DNA of 64,000 nt, taken from Zizania palustris (Eukaryota; Streptophyta; Magnoliopsida; Poales; Poaceae). Positions 10,383 to 20,973 of the stretch are shown in pieces; position 1 is the stretch's first letter, and the number at the start of each line of letters is the position of its first letter. The notes under the pieces are model-generated. The model was given only the letters and a program-made list of their open reading frames with translations. It ran no database searches and was not told the DNA's origin. The stretch lies in assembly GCA_019279435.1 (NCBI GenBank), contig JAAALK010000287.1:70497144-70561143 (forward strand), given 5' to 3'. The translations under genes were made by a program, and so were the position numbers.

Positions 10383-13300
10383 ATGCCTCCTAAGCGGAGC
10401 GCACCTCGCAATCCCACTCGGAGGTCCTCTCGGATCTCCGGAGAGATACCCTTCGACACAGTTGAAGTCGGAGGGTCTTCGACTATCCCTCCACCTCAAA
10501 CTCCGCAAGGGGCTTCTATCCCTCGAGGATACGAAACCTCTCCACCAACCCCTTTTACACTCCGACCGCCCGGAGCCACTCTGCCACCCTCCATTCCGAT
10601 CGGAACTGATCATACCAGTTCTCAAGACCCGGAAGGTCCTTCCGGAGGAGATGAAGATAGCCTTGGAGACATGGCCACTCAAATGGCCAATCTTCAAGCC
10701 GAGGTAGCGAGGTGGCGACAGGAGGCTACGAACAGGCTTCGCCCTCAAGCCACCCCAGCTATCCCCGAAGTGCACGAAGACGACGATCTTGACTATCCCG
10801 AAGCCCCGGAGAACGCCTCTTACGACGATGAATCTCCGTTGCATCCCGAGCTTCAGAAGGTTCGCTTCGATCCAAGGTTCAAAGCTTCGAAGCTTAGCAA
10901 GTATGCCGGAGACGAAGATCCCAGTGAGTTTGCGCGTTCTTATGCCCTAGCAATCGAGGCTAGTGGCGGAGACAGAGAAACTATGGCGAAGTGCTTCCCG
11001 TTAGCCCTCGAAGGAGTGGCGTTGAGATGGTTCTGGTCTTTAAAACCAGGATCAATCACGTCATGGGTACAGTTGAAAAGGAAGTTCATAAGTAACTTTC
11101 AGGGCACCTTCGTGCCCCCCATGTCGACAGGAAGCCTTTTCCAAGTGAAACAGCTCCCCGGAGAAACATTGAGGCAGTACTTCAAGCGCTTCGCTCACAC
11201 GAAGTCGCAAATTCGGGGGCTGTCCACATCCTCGGTGGTTGATGCGGCTCGGGAAGGCGTCAGTCATAAAGGCCTTTTGGATAAATTGCATCGGAAGAGC
11301 ATCACCACAGTATCACAGTTGATGTCGTACTTCGAGGAGTACTCGAAGTCGGAAGAAGGTTGGCTTCGGAGGACTACTGCTACTTCGACAGTGTTGACAG
11401 AAGTTAAAGCAGAGGTGAAGACTTCGGCTCAGCCACAAGAACCAGTCCCCGAAGTGCAACATGATAGAAGAAGAGGGCAAAAGCACCCTCGCTCTGAGGT
11501 CTTAAACATTGCACCCCCGCAGAAGTTTGCACCAAGAGCTCCACAGTCTGCAGGGAACAAGTCCGGCGGCTGGAGGCCGCCAGGGAAAACGGCTGGCAAG
11601 GGCCAGACCCTTTTTTGCTGTATCCATGGAGAGAACCGAAGCCATGCAACTGATACCTGCAAGGCTATTCTTACCCTTCGGGGAGAATACTTGGAGAGAA
11701 CTTCAGGTCGAGGTAGTACCGACCGAAGTCCAGCAGCAGCAGTGCGCTCGGAGCCGGTCCAGGCTGTGGCGCGGATAGAAAATCTTGATGCTGCAAGGAA
11801 CCCTCCGGTGGCCAATGTTATGCCACCTCCGAAGCAAGAAGAAGGGCAAGATAGAGGGAAGAGAGTAGTTCTCCCTATCTCCGGAGGAGGTACCCTCGGA
11901 AGCATGTCCAAGAGACAGCGAAGGGAGTATGTCCGAGAAGTGGGCCACATTGGGACTTCGTCATCTGCAGCTGCAATGCCGGAGTGGTCCCATGTTCCAA
12001 TATCTTTCTCTGCGGAGGATGCAGCTGGTATCAAGTTCCCGCACGCAGATCCATTGGTTATCACTGCTGATATTGCCGGAACTGAAGTCCGAAGGGTGCT
12101 AATCGACGGAGGTAGCTCGGCAGATATCATATTTGTACAAGCCTTCGATCAGTTATGCATCTCCCGAAAGCATCTTCTCCCAGCGGCTCGTCCTTTGCAA
12201 GGCTTCGCAGGACCTCCGCTAGATGCACTTGGCCAGATAGGCCTGGAAGTAACCTTCGGAGAAGGTTTACTAGCCCGAACTGAGGAAGTTATCTTTGATG
12301 TGGTAGATGCCCCGTATGCTTATAATGTTATCTTTGGCCGAGGCATGTTGAATCAGTTCGGAGCTGTGGCGCATCACAATTACTTGTGCATGAAGATGCC
12401 CACACAATCAGGAGTTCTGACAGTCTTCGGAGATCAAGCCATAGCTCGGAGAGCAGAATATGGTCATGGTCCTCCTCTTGATCCGAGGCAAGTAAACAGT
12501 GTCCAAGAAAATGGAGAAATTTTTTCAGCCTCCTCCGAAGCTTCGAAGAAATCGTTTCCAAGACCAAGTCCCGAAGGAGAGATTGCAACGAAGATCATTG
12601 TCAAAGATGGTAAAGAATACACTTTTCAGTTTGGTAAAGATTTACCTCCCGAAGTTGCAACTTCCTTGGAAAAGGTTGTAGGAGAAAATTTGGATGTCTT
12701 CGCCTGGTCTGACGAAGATATCACCGGAGTCGATCGGGATATTATTGAGCACAGCTTGCTTGTAAACCCGAAGGCCCGGCCTGTTCGACAAGGGCTCCGG
12801 AAGATGTCCGCAGAGAGAGCTGCTCTAGCTAAGGACGAAGTTGAGAAACTGTTGAAGGCTGGGATTATCAGAGAAGTGGCCCATACAGAGTGGTTAGCCA
12901 ACCCAGTCTTCGTCAGGAAAAAATCCTCCGGAAAGTGGCGCATGTGCATTGATTTCACATCATTGAATAAAGCGTGCCCACGTGACCCCTACCCCATGCC
13001 CCGAATTGATCAGCTAGTTGACTCCACTGCAGGTTCGGAGTTACTAAGCTTCCTTGACGCGTATTCCGGCTATCATCAAATATGGTTAAAGCGCGAAGAT
13101 GAAATCAAGACGAGCTTTGTAACTCCTTCGGGAGTCTTCTGCTATGTAAGAATGCCCTTCGGCCTAAGAAATGCCGGGGCTACTTTTTCAAGATTAGTTG
13201 CTAAGGCTCTAGGTCATCAACTAGGTCGTAATGTGGAGGCCTATATGGATGATATTGTAATAAAGAGTGCTTTAAAGCACCAACATAGCCTAGACTTAGC

Positions 13301-15779
13301 AGAAACATTCAATAGCCTTCGGGCATGTGGCATCCGCCTTAACCCCGAAAAATGTATATTCGGAGCTAAGGCTGGAAAGTTGTTAGGGTACTTAGTTTCA
13401 AGCAGGGGAATTGAAGCTAGCCCTACTCAAATAACTGCGCTGCAGAAGATGGCTCCTCCGGAGAATATAAAGCAAGTGCAAAAGCTGACCGGACGTCTGG
13501 CCGCACTTAGCAGGTTTTTATCAAGGTCTGCGGAGAGGAGCTTGCCAATCTTTAAAGCTTTGAAAGGGTCCGAAGATTTTGCATGGACACCGGAGTGTCA
13601 GAAAAGCTTCGAAGATATTAAAGATTATCTCAGCAATCTTGCTACACTTACGGTGCCTATTGCGGACGAAACCCTACTTCTGTATCTTGCAGCCACAGGC
13701 TCAGCAGTCAGCGCAGTCCTTGTCAGAGAAGCTGATATCAATGGGAAGTTGGTTCAAAATCCTGTCTATTTTGTATCCGAAGCATTGTCAGGAGCGAAGA
13801 CAAGATACTCCGAACTTGAGAAGTTCGTTTATGCTTTGATAATGGCTTCGAGGAAGCTAAGACATTATTTTTTGGCTCACAATGTAATTGTACCAACTTC
13901 GTATCCTTTAGGAGATATGCTCCGAAGCAAAGATTCCACTGGAAGAATTGGAAAGTGGGCAGTAGAACTAGCACCCTTCGGCATATCTTTCCTGGCAAGG
14001 ACAGCTATCAAATCTCAAGTCCTAGCAGACTTCGTAGCAGAGTGGACTCCACCTACGAAGTTGACTCCGGAGAAATCAGATGACGGAGTCTGGACTGTTT
14101 ACTCCGATGGAGCTTTCCAAGCATCCGGAGCAGGCATTGGGGCAGTATTAATTTCTCCATCAGGACAAAGAGCAATGTACTCCGCAAGACTCAACTTTAA
14201 GTCTACCAATAATATAGCGGAGTACGAAGGAATATTATTGGGACTCCGGAAAGCACGTGCTCTAGGGGCTACAAGGATAATTATAAAAACAGATTCTCAG
14301 ATAGTAGCAGGGCACGTAGACAAAAGTTTTCAAGTCCGACATCCACAGCTTGCAAAGTACTTGGAAGAAATTCGCAAGATCGAAGCACATTTCAAGGGTA
14401 TTTCCATTCGGAGTATACCAAGAGCTGAAAACGTGCAAGCGGACATTTTAGCGAAGGCTGCTGCCGGAGCTGTGGATGTGCCTGACGAAGCTTTCTATGA
14501 GGAGCTCAATATACCTTCGGTGCCACAAGTTGCTTCTGCAGAGATTCTCTGCATTCCTAGTGCAGATTGGAAGGATTCAATCATAGAACTCTTGCAAGGA
14601 GGAACGAATTTGCCCGAAGAGCCCCAATTGTCAAGATTAAAGCTCAGAGCAAGAAATTATCAGCTAATCAACGGTATATTATACAAGGCCGGAGTATGTT
14701 CCCCTCTACTCCGATGTATATCTCAAGCCGAAGGCCAAGAAATTCTTCGAGAAATTCACGAAGGCCTTTGTGGAAGTCATTTAGCCCCTAGAGCTCTGGC
14801 AGGAAAAGCACTTCGCCAGGGGCTTTATTGGCCCACAATAACAGCTGATGCGGAGAGCCTGGTCCGCACTTGCCAAGGATGCCAGTGGATGGGTCGACGG
14901 AGTCATCGCCCACCAACAGCTCTTCAAGTCATTGCTCCGGTATGGCCTATGGCCAGATGGGGTATGGATCTAATCGGTCCCTTTCCGTTAGCAAAGGGAA
15001 ATCTGAAGTTCGCAGTGGTAGCTATTGAGTATTTTTCTAAGTGGGTCGAAGCAGAGCCCTTAACAGCTATCACTTCGAATAATGTACAGAAATTCTTCTG
15101 GAAAAACATTATTTGTAGGTTCGGAGTGCCTAGATATCTCACAGTTGATAATGGAACACAGTTCGACGCAGAACCCTTCAGGAAGTTTTGTGAAGACTTA
15201 GGCATTCAACTATGTTTTGCTGCAGTGAGACATCCTCAGTCAAATGGAGCAGTTGAGCGAGCCAATGGAAATATCTTATCAGGGCTAAATCGAAGAATAG
15301 TAGGATTAGCAAAGGGACTGTGGACCGAAGAGCTTCCGAAGATTCTGTGGTCCATTCGGACTACGCAAACAAGGTCCACAGGTTTTACTCCGTTCAGACT
15401 ACTATTCGGAGATGAAGCTATGACTCCAACGGAGCTCAAAGGAGGATCACTTCGCAGCACCGAACCAGACATCGAAGAAGAAAGACAAGCTTCGTTAGAT
15501 TTGTCAGAAGAGACAAGGCTTCGAGCTGTAGCTAATTTATCAAAGTATCATCAGCAGACGAAGACTTGGTATGACCCGAAGGTTAAGCTCAGCGAGTTAA
15601 GACCGGGCCATCTTGTTCTACGAAGCATTATAGCACCAGGGAAGTTAGGCAATAAATGGGAAGGTCCATATCTAATCGTCCGCTCGGGGCGCCCTGGTTC
15701 ATTTAAATTAGCTAATTTAGAAGGTGAAGAGTTAGCACATACTTGGCATGCGGAGCACCTAAAGCGATACTTCGCATAA
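10383..15779 (+). CDS. Tat-1 gag-pol polyprotein, intact (1798 aa)
   Basis: One frame encodes the particle protein and all replication enzymes. Gag capsid domain lies at ~165-280. An unusual C-H-H-C knuckle follows (Cys412, His415, His421, Cys426). The protease has DGGSS at 575-579. Reverse transcriptase runs ~800-1060, with FLDAYSGYHQI at 890-900 and YMDD at 954-957. A first RNase H follows at ~1095-1215 and lacks a clear leading Asp. A second RNase H at ~1236-1360 keeps Asp1242, Glu1280, Asp1304 and Asp1354. Integrase has the zinc motif His1459, His1466, Cys1497, Cys1500 and the D,D35E triad Asp1529, Asp1589, Glu1625, then a GPY-type C-terminal module (~1758-1776). The start is the first ATG, 63 bases after the LTR. 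No frameshift separates gag from pol, so processing must come from the protease. All catalytic residues except in the first RNase H are present, so the protein could be active. Confidence 0.96.
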   Translation: MPPKRSAPRNPTRRSSRISGEIPFDTVEVGGSSTIPPPQTPQGASIPRGYETSPPTPFTLRPPGATLPPSIPIGTDHTSSQDPEGPSGGDEDSLGDMATQMANLQAEVARWRQEATNRLRPQATPAIPEVHEDDDLDYPEAPENASYDDESPLHPELQKVRFDPRFKASKLSKYAGDEDPSEFARSYALAIEASGGDRETMAKCFPLALEGVALRWFWSLKPGSITSWVQLKRKFISNFQGTFVPPMSTGSLFQVKQLPGETLRQYFKRFAHTKSQIRGLSTSSVVDAAREGVSHKGLLDKLHRKSITTVSQLMSYFEEYSKSEEGWLRRTTATSTVLTEVKAEVKTSAQPQEPVPEVQHDRRRGQKHPRSEVLNIAPPQKFAPRAPQSAGNKSGGWRPPGKTAGKGQTLFCCIHGENRSHATDTCKAILTLRGEYLERTSGRGSTDRSPAAAVRSEPVQAVARIENLDAARNPPVANVMPPPKQEEGQDRGKRVVLPISGGGTLGSMSKRQRREYVREVGHIGTSSSAAAMPEWSHVPISFSAEDAAGIKFPHADPLVITADIAGTEVRRVLIDGGSSADIIFVQAFDQLCISRKHLLPAARPLQGFAGPPLDALGQIGLEVTFGEGLLARTEEVIFDVVDAPYAYNVIFGRGMLNQFGAVAHHNYLCMKMPTQSGVLTVFGDQAIARRAEYGHGPPLDPRQVNSVQENGEIFSASSEASKKSFPRPSPEGEIATKIIVKDGKEYTFQFGKDLPPEVATSLEKVVGENLDVFAWSDEDITGVDRDIIEHSLLVNPKARPVRQGLRKMSAERAALAKDEVEKLLKAGIIREVAHTEWLANPVFVRKKSSGKWRMCIDFTSLNKACPRDPYPMPRIDQLVDSTAGSELLSFLDAYSGYHQIWLKREDEIKTSFVTPSGVFCYVRMPFGLRNAGATFSRLVAKALGHQLGRNVEAYMDDIVIKSALKHQHSLDLAETFNSLRACGIRLNPEKCIFGAKAGKLLGYLVSSRGIEASPTQITALQKMAPPENIKQVQKLTGRLAALSRFLSRSAERSLPIFKALKGSEDFAWTPECQKSFEDIKDYLSNLATLTVPIADETLLLYLAATGSAVSAVLVREADINGKLVQNPVYFVSEALSGAKTRYSELEKFVYALIMASRKLRHYFLAHNVIVPTSYPLGDMLRSKDSTGRIGKWAVELAPFGISFLARTAIKSQVLADFVAEWTPPTKLTPEKSDDGVWTVYSDGAFQASGAGIGAVLISPSGQRAMYSARLNFKSTNNIAEYEGILLGLRKARALGATRIIIKTDSQIVAGHVDKSFQVRHPQLAKYLEEIRKIEAHFKGISIRSIPRAENVQADILAKAAAGAVDVPDEAFYEELNIPSVPQVASAEILCIPSADWKDSIIELLQGGTNLPEEPQLSRLKLRARNYQLINGILYKAGVCSPLLRCISQAEGQEILREIHEGLCGSHLAPRALAGKALRQGLYWPTITADAESLVRTCQGCQWMGRRSHRPPTALQVIAPVWPMARWGMDLIGPFPLAKGNLKFAVVAIEYFSKWVEAEPLTAITSNNVQKFFWKNIICRFGVPRYLTVDNGTQFDAEPFRKFCEDLGIQLCFAAVRHPQSNGAVERANGNILSGLNRRIVGLAKGLWTEELPKILWSIRTTQTRSTGFTPFRLLFGDEAMTPTELKGGSLRSTEPDIEEERQASLDLSEETRLRAVANLSKYHQQTKTWYDPKVKLSELRPGHLVLRSIIAPGKLGNKWEGPYLIVRSGRPGSFKLANLEGEELAHTWHAEHLKRYFA

Positions 15780-15964
15780 GGGCTCCTTGTAATTCGCTTG
15801 TAATCACCTCTAAATTAATAAAGCATACATCCTGTAGCGTGCCTTCCCCTTGACGCTCCTAGTCTCCCGAGCGGACGCGCTGGGACAGAAGTCGTTCGAG
15901 AGGGAAGTGTATTAAGCAGGGTTGTATTTCCGGACTTCGTACCCATAAAGTCGAAGCCTCCGGT

Positions 15965-16400
15965 GTGGGGGCTGACATAATCCGGAGCCCAGGCCATCGG
16001 CTTGTAGGCATCCGTAAAAGAGCCCAAAACCACACTCTACGGAGTCCAAGCTTCGGCTGGTAGACTTCCGTAAAAAGAGCCGAAGGTGGCCAAAATCTGC
16101 GGAGTCCAAGCTTCGGCTGGTAGACTTCCGTAAAAAGAGCCGAAGGTGGCCAAAATCTGCGGAGTCCAAGCTGCAGCTTGTCAGACTTCCGTAAAAAGAG
16201 CCGTAGGTGGCCAAATTCTGCGAAGTCCAAGCTCCGGCTGGTAGACTTCTGCAAAAAAGAGCCCAAGTGGCCAAATCCTGCGAAGTCCAAGCTCCGGCTG
16301 GTAGACTTCTGCAAAAATAGCCGAAGGTGGCTACAATTTCTGCGAAATCCAAGCTCCGGCTGGTAGATTTCCGCAAAAAACAGCCGAAGGTGGCTAAAGC
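15965..16400. repeat. Tat-1 tandem repeat (~60-61 bp, six to seven copies)
   Basis: Between the gag-pol stop and the end of the antisense gene, a unit containing GTCCAAGCT(C/T)CGGCTGGTAGA and AGCCGAAGGTGGCCAAA repeats with starts at about 16044, 16104, 16164, 16225, 16285 and 16347. A more diverged copy lies at 15965-16035. Tandem repeats at this place are known from other Tat-group elements. On the minus strand it gives a repeating Leu/Arg-rich frame (16458-15859), which I consider a by-product. Confidence 0.88.
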
Positions 16401-16767
16401 AAAACAGCATTTCAGCCATGAGCTCCGAATGTCTGTTCATATAAGTCCAAAGCGACAAAATTCTTAAGACATTAAAATGTCCTCGAAGTTATCTTAATTG
16501 ATTTCTTTCGAAAAAGCAAACAAAGGTACCAAGTTACCATTCTTCTGACTGCAAATAGTCGAAGATATTTCATAAGATTTCAAAAGATCTTTAAAAATGA
16601 CAGAGGGGCTCCGAACCCCCAAAAATTTGTACTCCGAAGTTTTTTCTTTGCGCATAACCATCTTCGAATACAGTTCGAAGTTGCTTATGCCCAAAGAGGG
16701 GCTAGTAAATATGGAGACAATTTTAAATCGGCATTCATTATCAAAACAAATGTATGTACAAATTACA

Positions 16768-19700
16768 TCACGAAAAATTGGTATCTATACCAAGAAGGAA
16801 TCGGAGACCTCTTCGGTCCCGAGAGCTAGGGGTGGAACGACTAGTTCCAACATCGGAAGTTCTAAGAACTTTACGTTTAACTCTCTTCCTCCCCTTCGAA
16901 GCTCTAAAATCCTTCTGTTCTTGTTGAAGCTCGGCCCAAGTTCGAAGCCGCTCGGGGCTTCTCTCCCAGCTTCTAAGATCTTCAGATCTTTTATTTTGGG
17001 CTTCACCTTCGTCTTCGGACCAATTAGTGTCTTCAGAAGACGAGGTGTTTGCGTCGCTCTTTTTATCTTCCTCTTTAATATAAGACAATATGTCTTTGAT
17101 TACTTCGGGCGCAATAACGCCGGAGTCATCTCGAGGGATAAGAAATCGAGGACGCTTATAACTCTTTAGAAGTTCGAAGGTGTTCCACAGTGAGCGAAGT
17201 TCGCTGTTAAGCTCTAACACTTCGATATCTTCCATAAGAGGCAAAGCCTAAAAATATGACAAACAAGATTTTCATTGATAAATGTTTACAAGCATCAGCT
17301 TTACATAATAAAAAAATCCTAAATAATTCTAAACCTGCGGGTTCGGAGGAGGCTGACTGCTCGAAGCTTGGCTCCGAACTTGCTTTTGGCGTTGGCCTTC
17401 GTCAATCCAAGCCTTGATCGCAGATCGACCTTCGGCTCTCCATGAAGTCTGGAAGGCTCGCCAAGCAACAGCTACACCTTCGGAAGGTTTTAAAAGTCGG
17501 TCGTCGTCGAAGATGATGGAGCCCTGTGCGCTCGGAGTGATTGATCGGCCCAAATCCTCGTAGTAGCGAAGTATTCCAAGGGCAGACACTTGTCCGGAGA
17601 GTTCTCCATAACGTATGCCTGCCGTCTTCATTTGCTTCGCTGCTCCTTGGATCCTCTTTAGCCGGCGCAGCAGAGTTACATTGTCATCCGAAGGTAGTGA
17701 TCCAGTAGTACCGAAGTACTCCAAGACACTTAACATCTGTTCGATGACCTCCGAAGCCACCTTCTCAGACTTAACCTTTTCTTCGATAAGCATATCCTTG
17801 GCCGAAGTTGTTTCAGTTAAAATTCCGGAGATTCTAGCGTTCTCCGTAGCCAAAGCATTCTTTTGAGTTAGGAGCTGGCCAGCCTCTTCTTGTAGCCTTA
17901 CAAGTGCGGAGTCCTTCGCAGCATCCTCCGTCCGCAGTCTTTCAATCTCCGCTCGAAGCACAACTCTTTCTGCTTCGAGCTCTTTCCTTGCAGCTTCCAA
18001 GCTTTGCCTAGCCCTTCGCTCTGCTATTATCACATTGTCCATTTGAGATACTCGACCTTCGGAGAAGTTAAGATTTCTTTGAAGAGTTTCGTTCTCTTCC
18101 CGAAGTTGAGCGATTTCGTTTTCATTCGACAAAGCTGCAGCGCGGGCTAAGACTGCTTGCTAAGAAAAAGAAAAACGAGAATAAGAAATTATTCATATAT
18201 AATTCATTATTTGGTTCGAAGATGCTTTATACCTGATAAGCTGCTCTCTCCACAGCAAGGTTAAGCTCCGAACCCTTCACTCTGCTTAAGCGGGCTACCA
18301 GTTCTGTTTCCCCGACTTGGCGACTGGCTTCACCCAAAGGTTTAACCAAAGTCCCAAGTCCGGTTTTCTCCTCCAAAAAAGGAGTTAGGAGAGGAAGCAG
18401 TTTCGAAGCTTTCTGGTCAGCCCTGCTTAGCGAAGGTCCGGAGGTCTCTTCCGAGGCCCTTGGAACTTCAGAAGATGGCCCCCCCTCAGTCGATTCACTT
18501 TCGTCCGTTGACTCAGATGAAGTCGATCCTTGAGCTGGGAGGGGCTCGATGTGTCTTTTTCCTCTTCCAGGCCCCGGTAGAGCAATTCCCGGTTGCGGGC
18601 CCGAAGTTGTCGAAGGTCTTAGAGTTGTATCTTCGGGGGATACTTCGACAACAGGAGGCTCTGAAAAACCAAAAATATTACACATTGTATAATTTTGCAA
18701 AAATTGATAAGAATTAAGCAAAATTTACCTTCGATATTCTCTGGAATATCGAGCACCGGGCTGATCGGAGGATCATAAGTGTAGTCCTCATCCGAATCAG
18801 CCGTTAAATCTTGGGCTACAGGAGCATCGTCCTGAAGAGCCCTCGTTACTTCTTCGAGAATCGAAGCCATAGTGACTTCGACTCCCTCTTCATCCGCTGG
18901 AACTCCGGCCTGAGTTGTGTCTTCCTGAACTACCGAAGTCATTGGTTGATCAACATTGTCTCCTGACTCCGGTATGTTCGCAGGCACTTCGGCCTCATTC
19001 ACACCCATAGGGGCTTCGATTTGTTCTCCCTGGGTATCCGGAGCTCTTGCTTCTTCGATGTTGGCTTGAGGCTCCGGAATACCTGCAGTGTCTTCAATGA
19101 GAATACTTCGTTGAGCTGCATCTTCGTCAATTAATCTTACTAGTAAAGTACCTTCGTCTTCTTTAGAGCTAGAAGCCGAAGCTCTTGAGCTCGAAGGTGC
19201 GAGGTTTTTCGGCTTCCGAGCCACCTTCTTCGTCGGAGTCCTTGCGGAGCTAGATGCTCCAGCTTCGGCTACTCTCTTCTTGGGTCCTTTCTCTTGCGGC
19301 ACCCAGTCCATCAGAGGGGGCGGAGTTAACTCCAACATTCCCCATACTCTGTTAGATCGCTCCCAACTTCCGATTAATTTGATTCGCCATTCCTTTTCTG
19401 ACGGAGTTGGAGCACCCAAGATCTTCTCCGAAGCCCTTATAATTTTCTCTGAAGTAATAGGGGCTGAAGAAGCTAAAAAATAACTCAAGTTAATCTTTCT
19501 TCGAAGTAAATATGTATTATGCATGTTGGTTTCGAAGTTACCTGCAGGGCTCGAAGTATAGTTTATCTTGCGAAGACCGCCTTCCGAGTCATCTTCGAAG
19601 ACGATAGGCCAGTTGGCCATCAACGGAGGAATTTGAAGTCCGATGAACTCTTCGGCCAAGTCCCGCATGCTCAACCTTTTGCTGATTTTCTGAAGTAAGT

Positions 19701-20487
19701 TGAGGCGAGCTTCGAGTTGACCTTCGTCAGGTTGCACTAAGGCTTCCTTTCGGAACTGGATTTCCTTGAGGGGACCAGCCAGAGGACTACCCACTCCAAC
19801 TTCAGCATAAAACCACCTCAGAACCCAATCGGTGTACCATCTAGCATTGATGGCCTTGGCAGGGAATTGCAGTGCATATTCATCACGAAGCCTAAAATTG
19901 ATGCTTCCGAAGGCAACCAATACTTTTTCACCTCCGGAGCCTACGGAAGTCTTCGGCTGACAAGTTGCTCTATGCAGTGCTGCGAAGACTTCAGCCCTCC
20001 CCTCACAACCTTCGGCTCTCAGGGCCCATTCGAAGATAGCTAATCTAGCTACAGCATTCGGAGACAGCTGGGGGAGGGTTACATGAAACAAGTCAAGGAC
20101 TTCGGTCAAGAAATCTACAGCAGGGAGGCCCAAGCCCGCTTCGAAAAAAGCTTCGAACACCACAACTTCTCCGGGTCTCGGTGATGGAATTGATTCTTTG
20201 CCCGGCTTCCGAATCATTACCCCATTACTAATCCTACCCCCTGCTGTGATTGCCAAGGACTCTCTTTTGCAGGTCGAAGGTCCCAGTTCAAAGGACTGAT
20301 CCAAATATTTGGTCGATGGAGGGCACAGACCTTGGTCATCGGGGATTTGGGGATTTCTCCCCCCTGCCGCCATGGACATTGCCGCCTGCATCGAGGGTGC
20401 CGCCGCCAATGTTGCCGCCGCTGCTGCTGCGGCTGCCTGCTGCCGAGCCAAGGTCGAAGGTGGCGCAGATCCTTTGGTCTTCACCAT
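16768..20487 (-). CDS. Spliced antisense gene inside Tat-1 (additional ORF, ~1140-1163 aa)
   Basis: Four long minus-strand open blocks join with good GT-AG sites and exact phase: 20487-18729, 18660-18233, 18159-17335 and 17247-16768 (stop), 1163 codons. A further in-frame 69-bp intron (19541-19473, CAG|GTAACT to TTTTTTAG) is likely and would give 1140 residues. The N terminus is Ala-rich. Residues ~90-260 (ARWYTDWVLRWFYAEVG region) resemble the plant 'putative gypsy-type transposon' domain family (Transposase_28-like, from memory). Then come an acidic/Ser-rich linker, a coiled coil rich in Glu/Arg/Leu (third block) and a basic C terminus. Its biochemical role is unknown. Additional antisense ORFs are reported in Tat-group elements. 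It has its own TATA box upstream and is transcribed toward gag-pol. Confidence 0.82.
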
Positions 20488-20633
20488 CGCGATTGCCGGA
20501 TCAACTTGAGAGAACGGGAACTAGGGCTCAAGAACTCGAAGGTTAGGGCTCAAGAACTCAAGAACTCAAGAACTCAAAGGGCTTTTGACTGGGAGCGAGC
20601 GGTGAAAAGGTAATCGAGTAAGTTCCAGAGTTC

Positions 20634-20644
20634 TTTATTTATAG
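20634..20644 (-). promoter_or_regulatory. TATA box of the antisense gene
   Basis: The minus strand reads GGCTATAAATAAAGAA across 20646-20631, a strong plant TATA box. It lies about 150 bases upstream of the antisense start codon at 20487, placing transcription start near 20605-20610. It is outside the LTR (which starts at 20974), so the antisense gene appears to have an internal promoter separate from the LTR promoter. Confidence 0.65.
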
Positions 20645-20959
20645 CCTAAAACTTTCCGTTTGTTACCGTTTGGACTCTGCCCTTTCGCATTCCCGCCTGT
20701 TATTTTCCTCCGAAAATAACGCCTCGTATAACTCCGTTAGAAACAGAAACTAACGGTTATATTTTCTAAGTCTAAAAAGACTTTCGAACTTCCTGAGTCA
20801 GTTCTAAGATAGTTCGAAAAGTAATTACCTTATGACTGATTCGAAGTTCATATCTTCATGTATTTCGGAGATAAAACAAAAATCAATAACCCCTATGATT
20901 GGTTATCTTTTCTTTCCGTATACTGCTCTCCTAACGTTACAGGTCGAACGGAGAAGCGT

Positions 20960-20973
20960 ATTCGAGGGGCTAC
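20960..20973 (+). other. Tat-1 polypurine tract
   Basis: The sequence TTCGAGGGGCTAC ends directly at the 3' LTR. A short G-run just before TGTTGG is the expected site of plus-strand priming. Confidence 0.7.

Noticed and set aside
10365..12130. Minus-strand frames opposite Tat-1 gag (159 and 233 codons)
   Set aside because: Shadows of the gag-pol frame with no splice sites or domains, unlike the antisense gene at 16768-20487.
15859..16458. 199-codon minus-strand frame over the Tat-1 tandem repeat
   Set aside because: Its length comes from the 60-bp repeat, a multiple of three; the 60- and 61-base units also keep other frames open.
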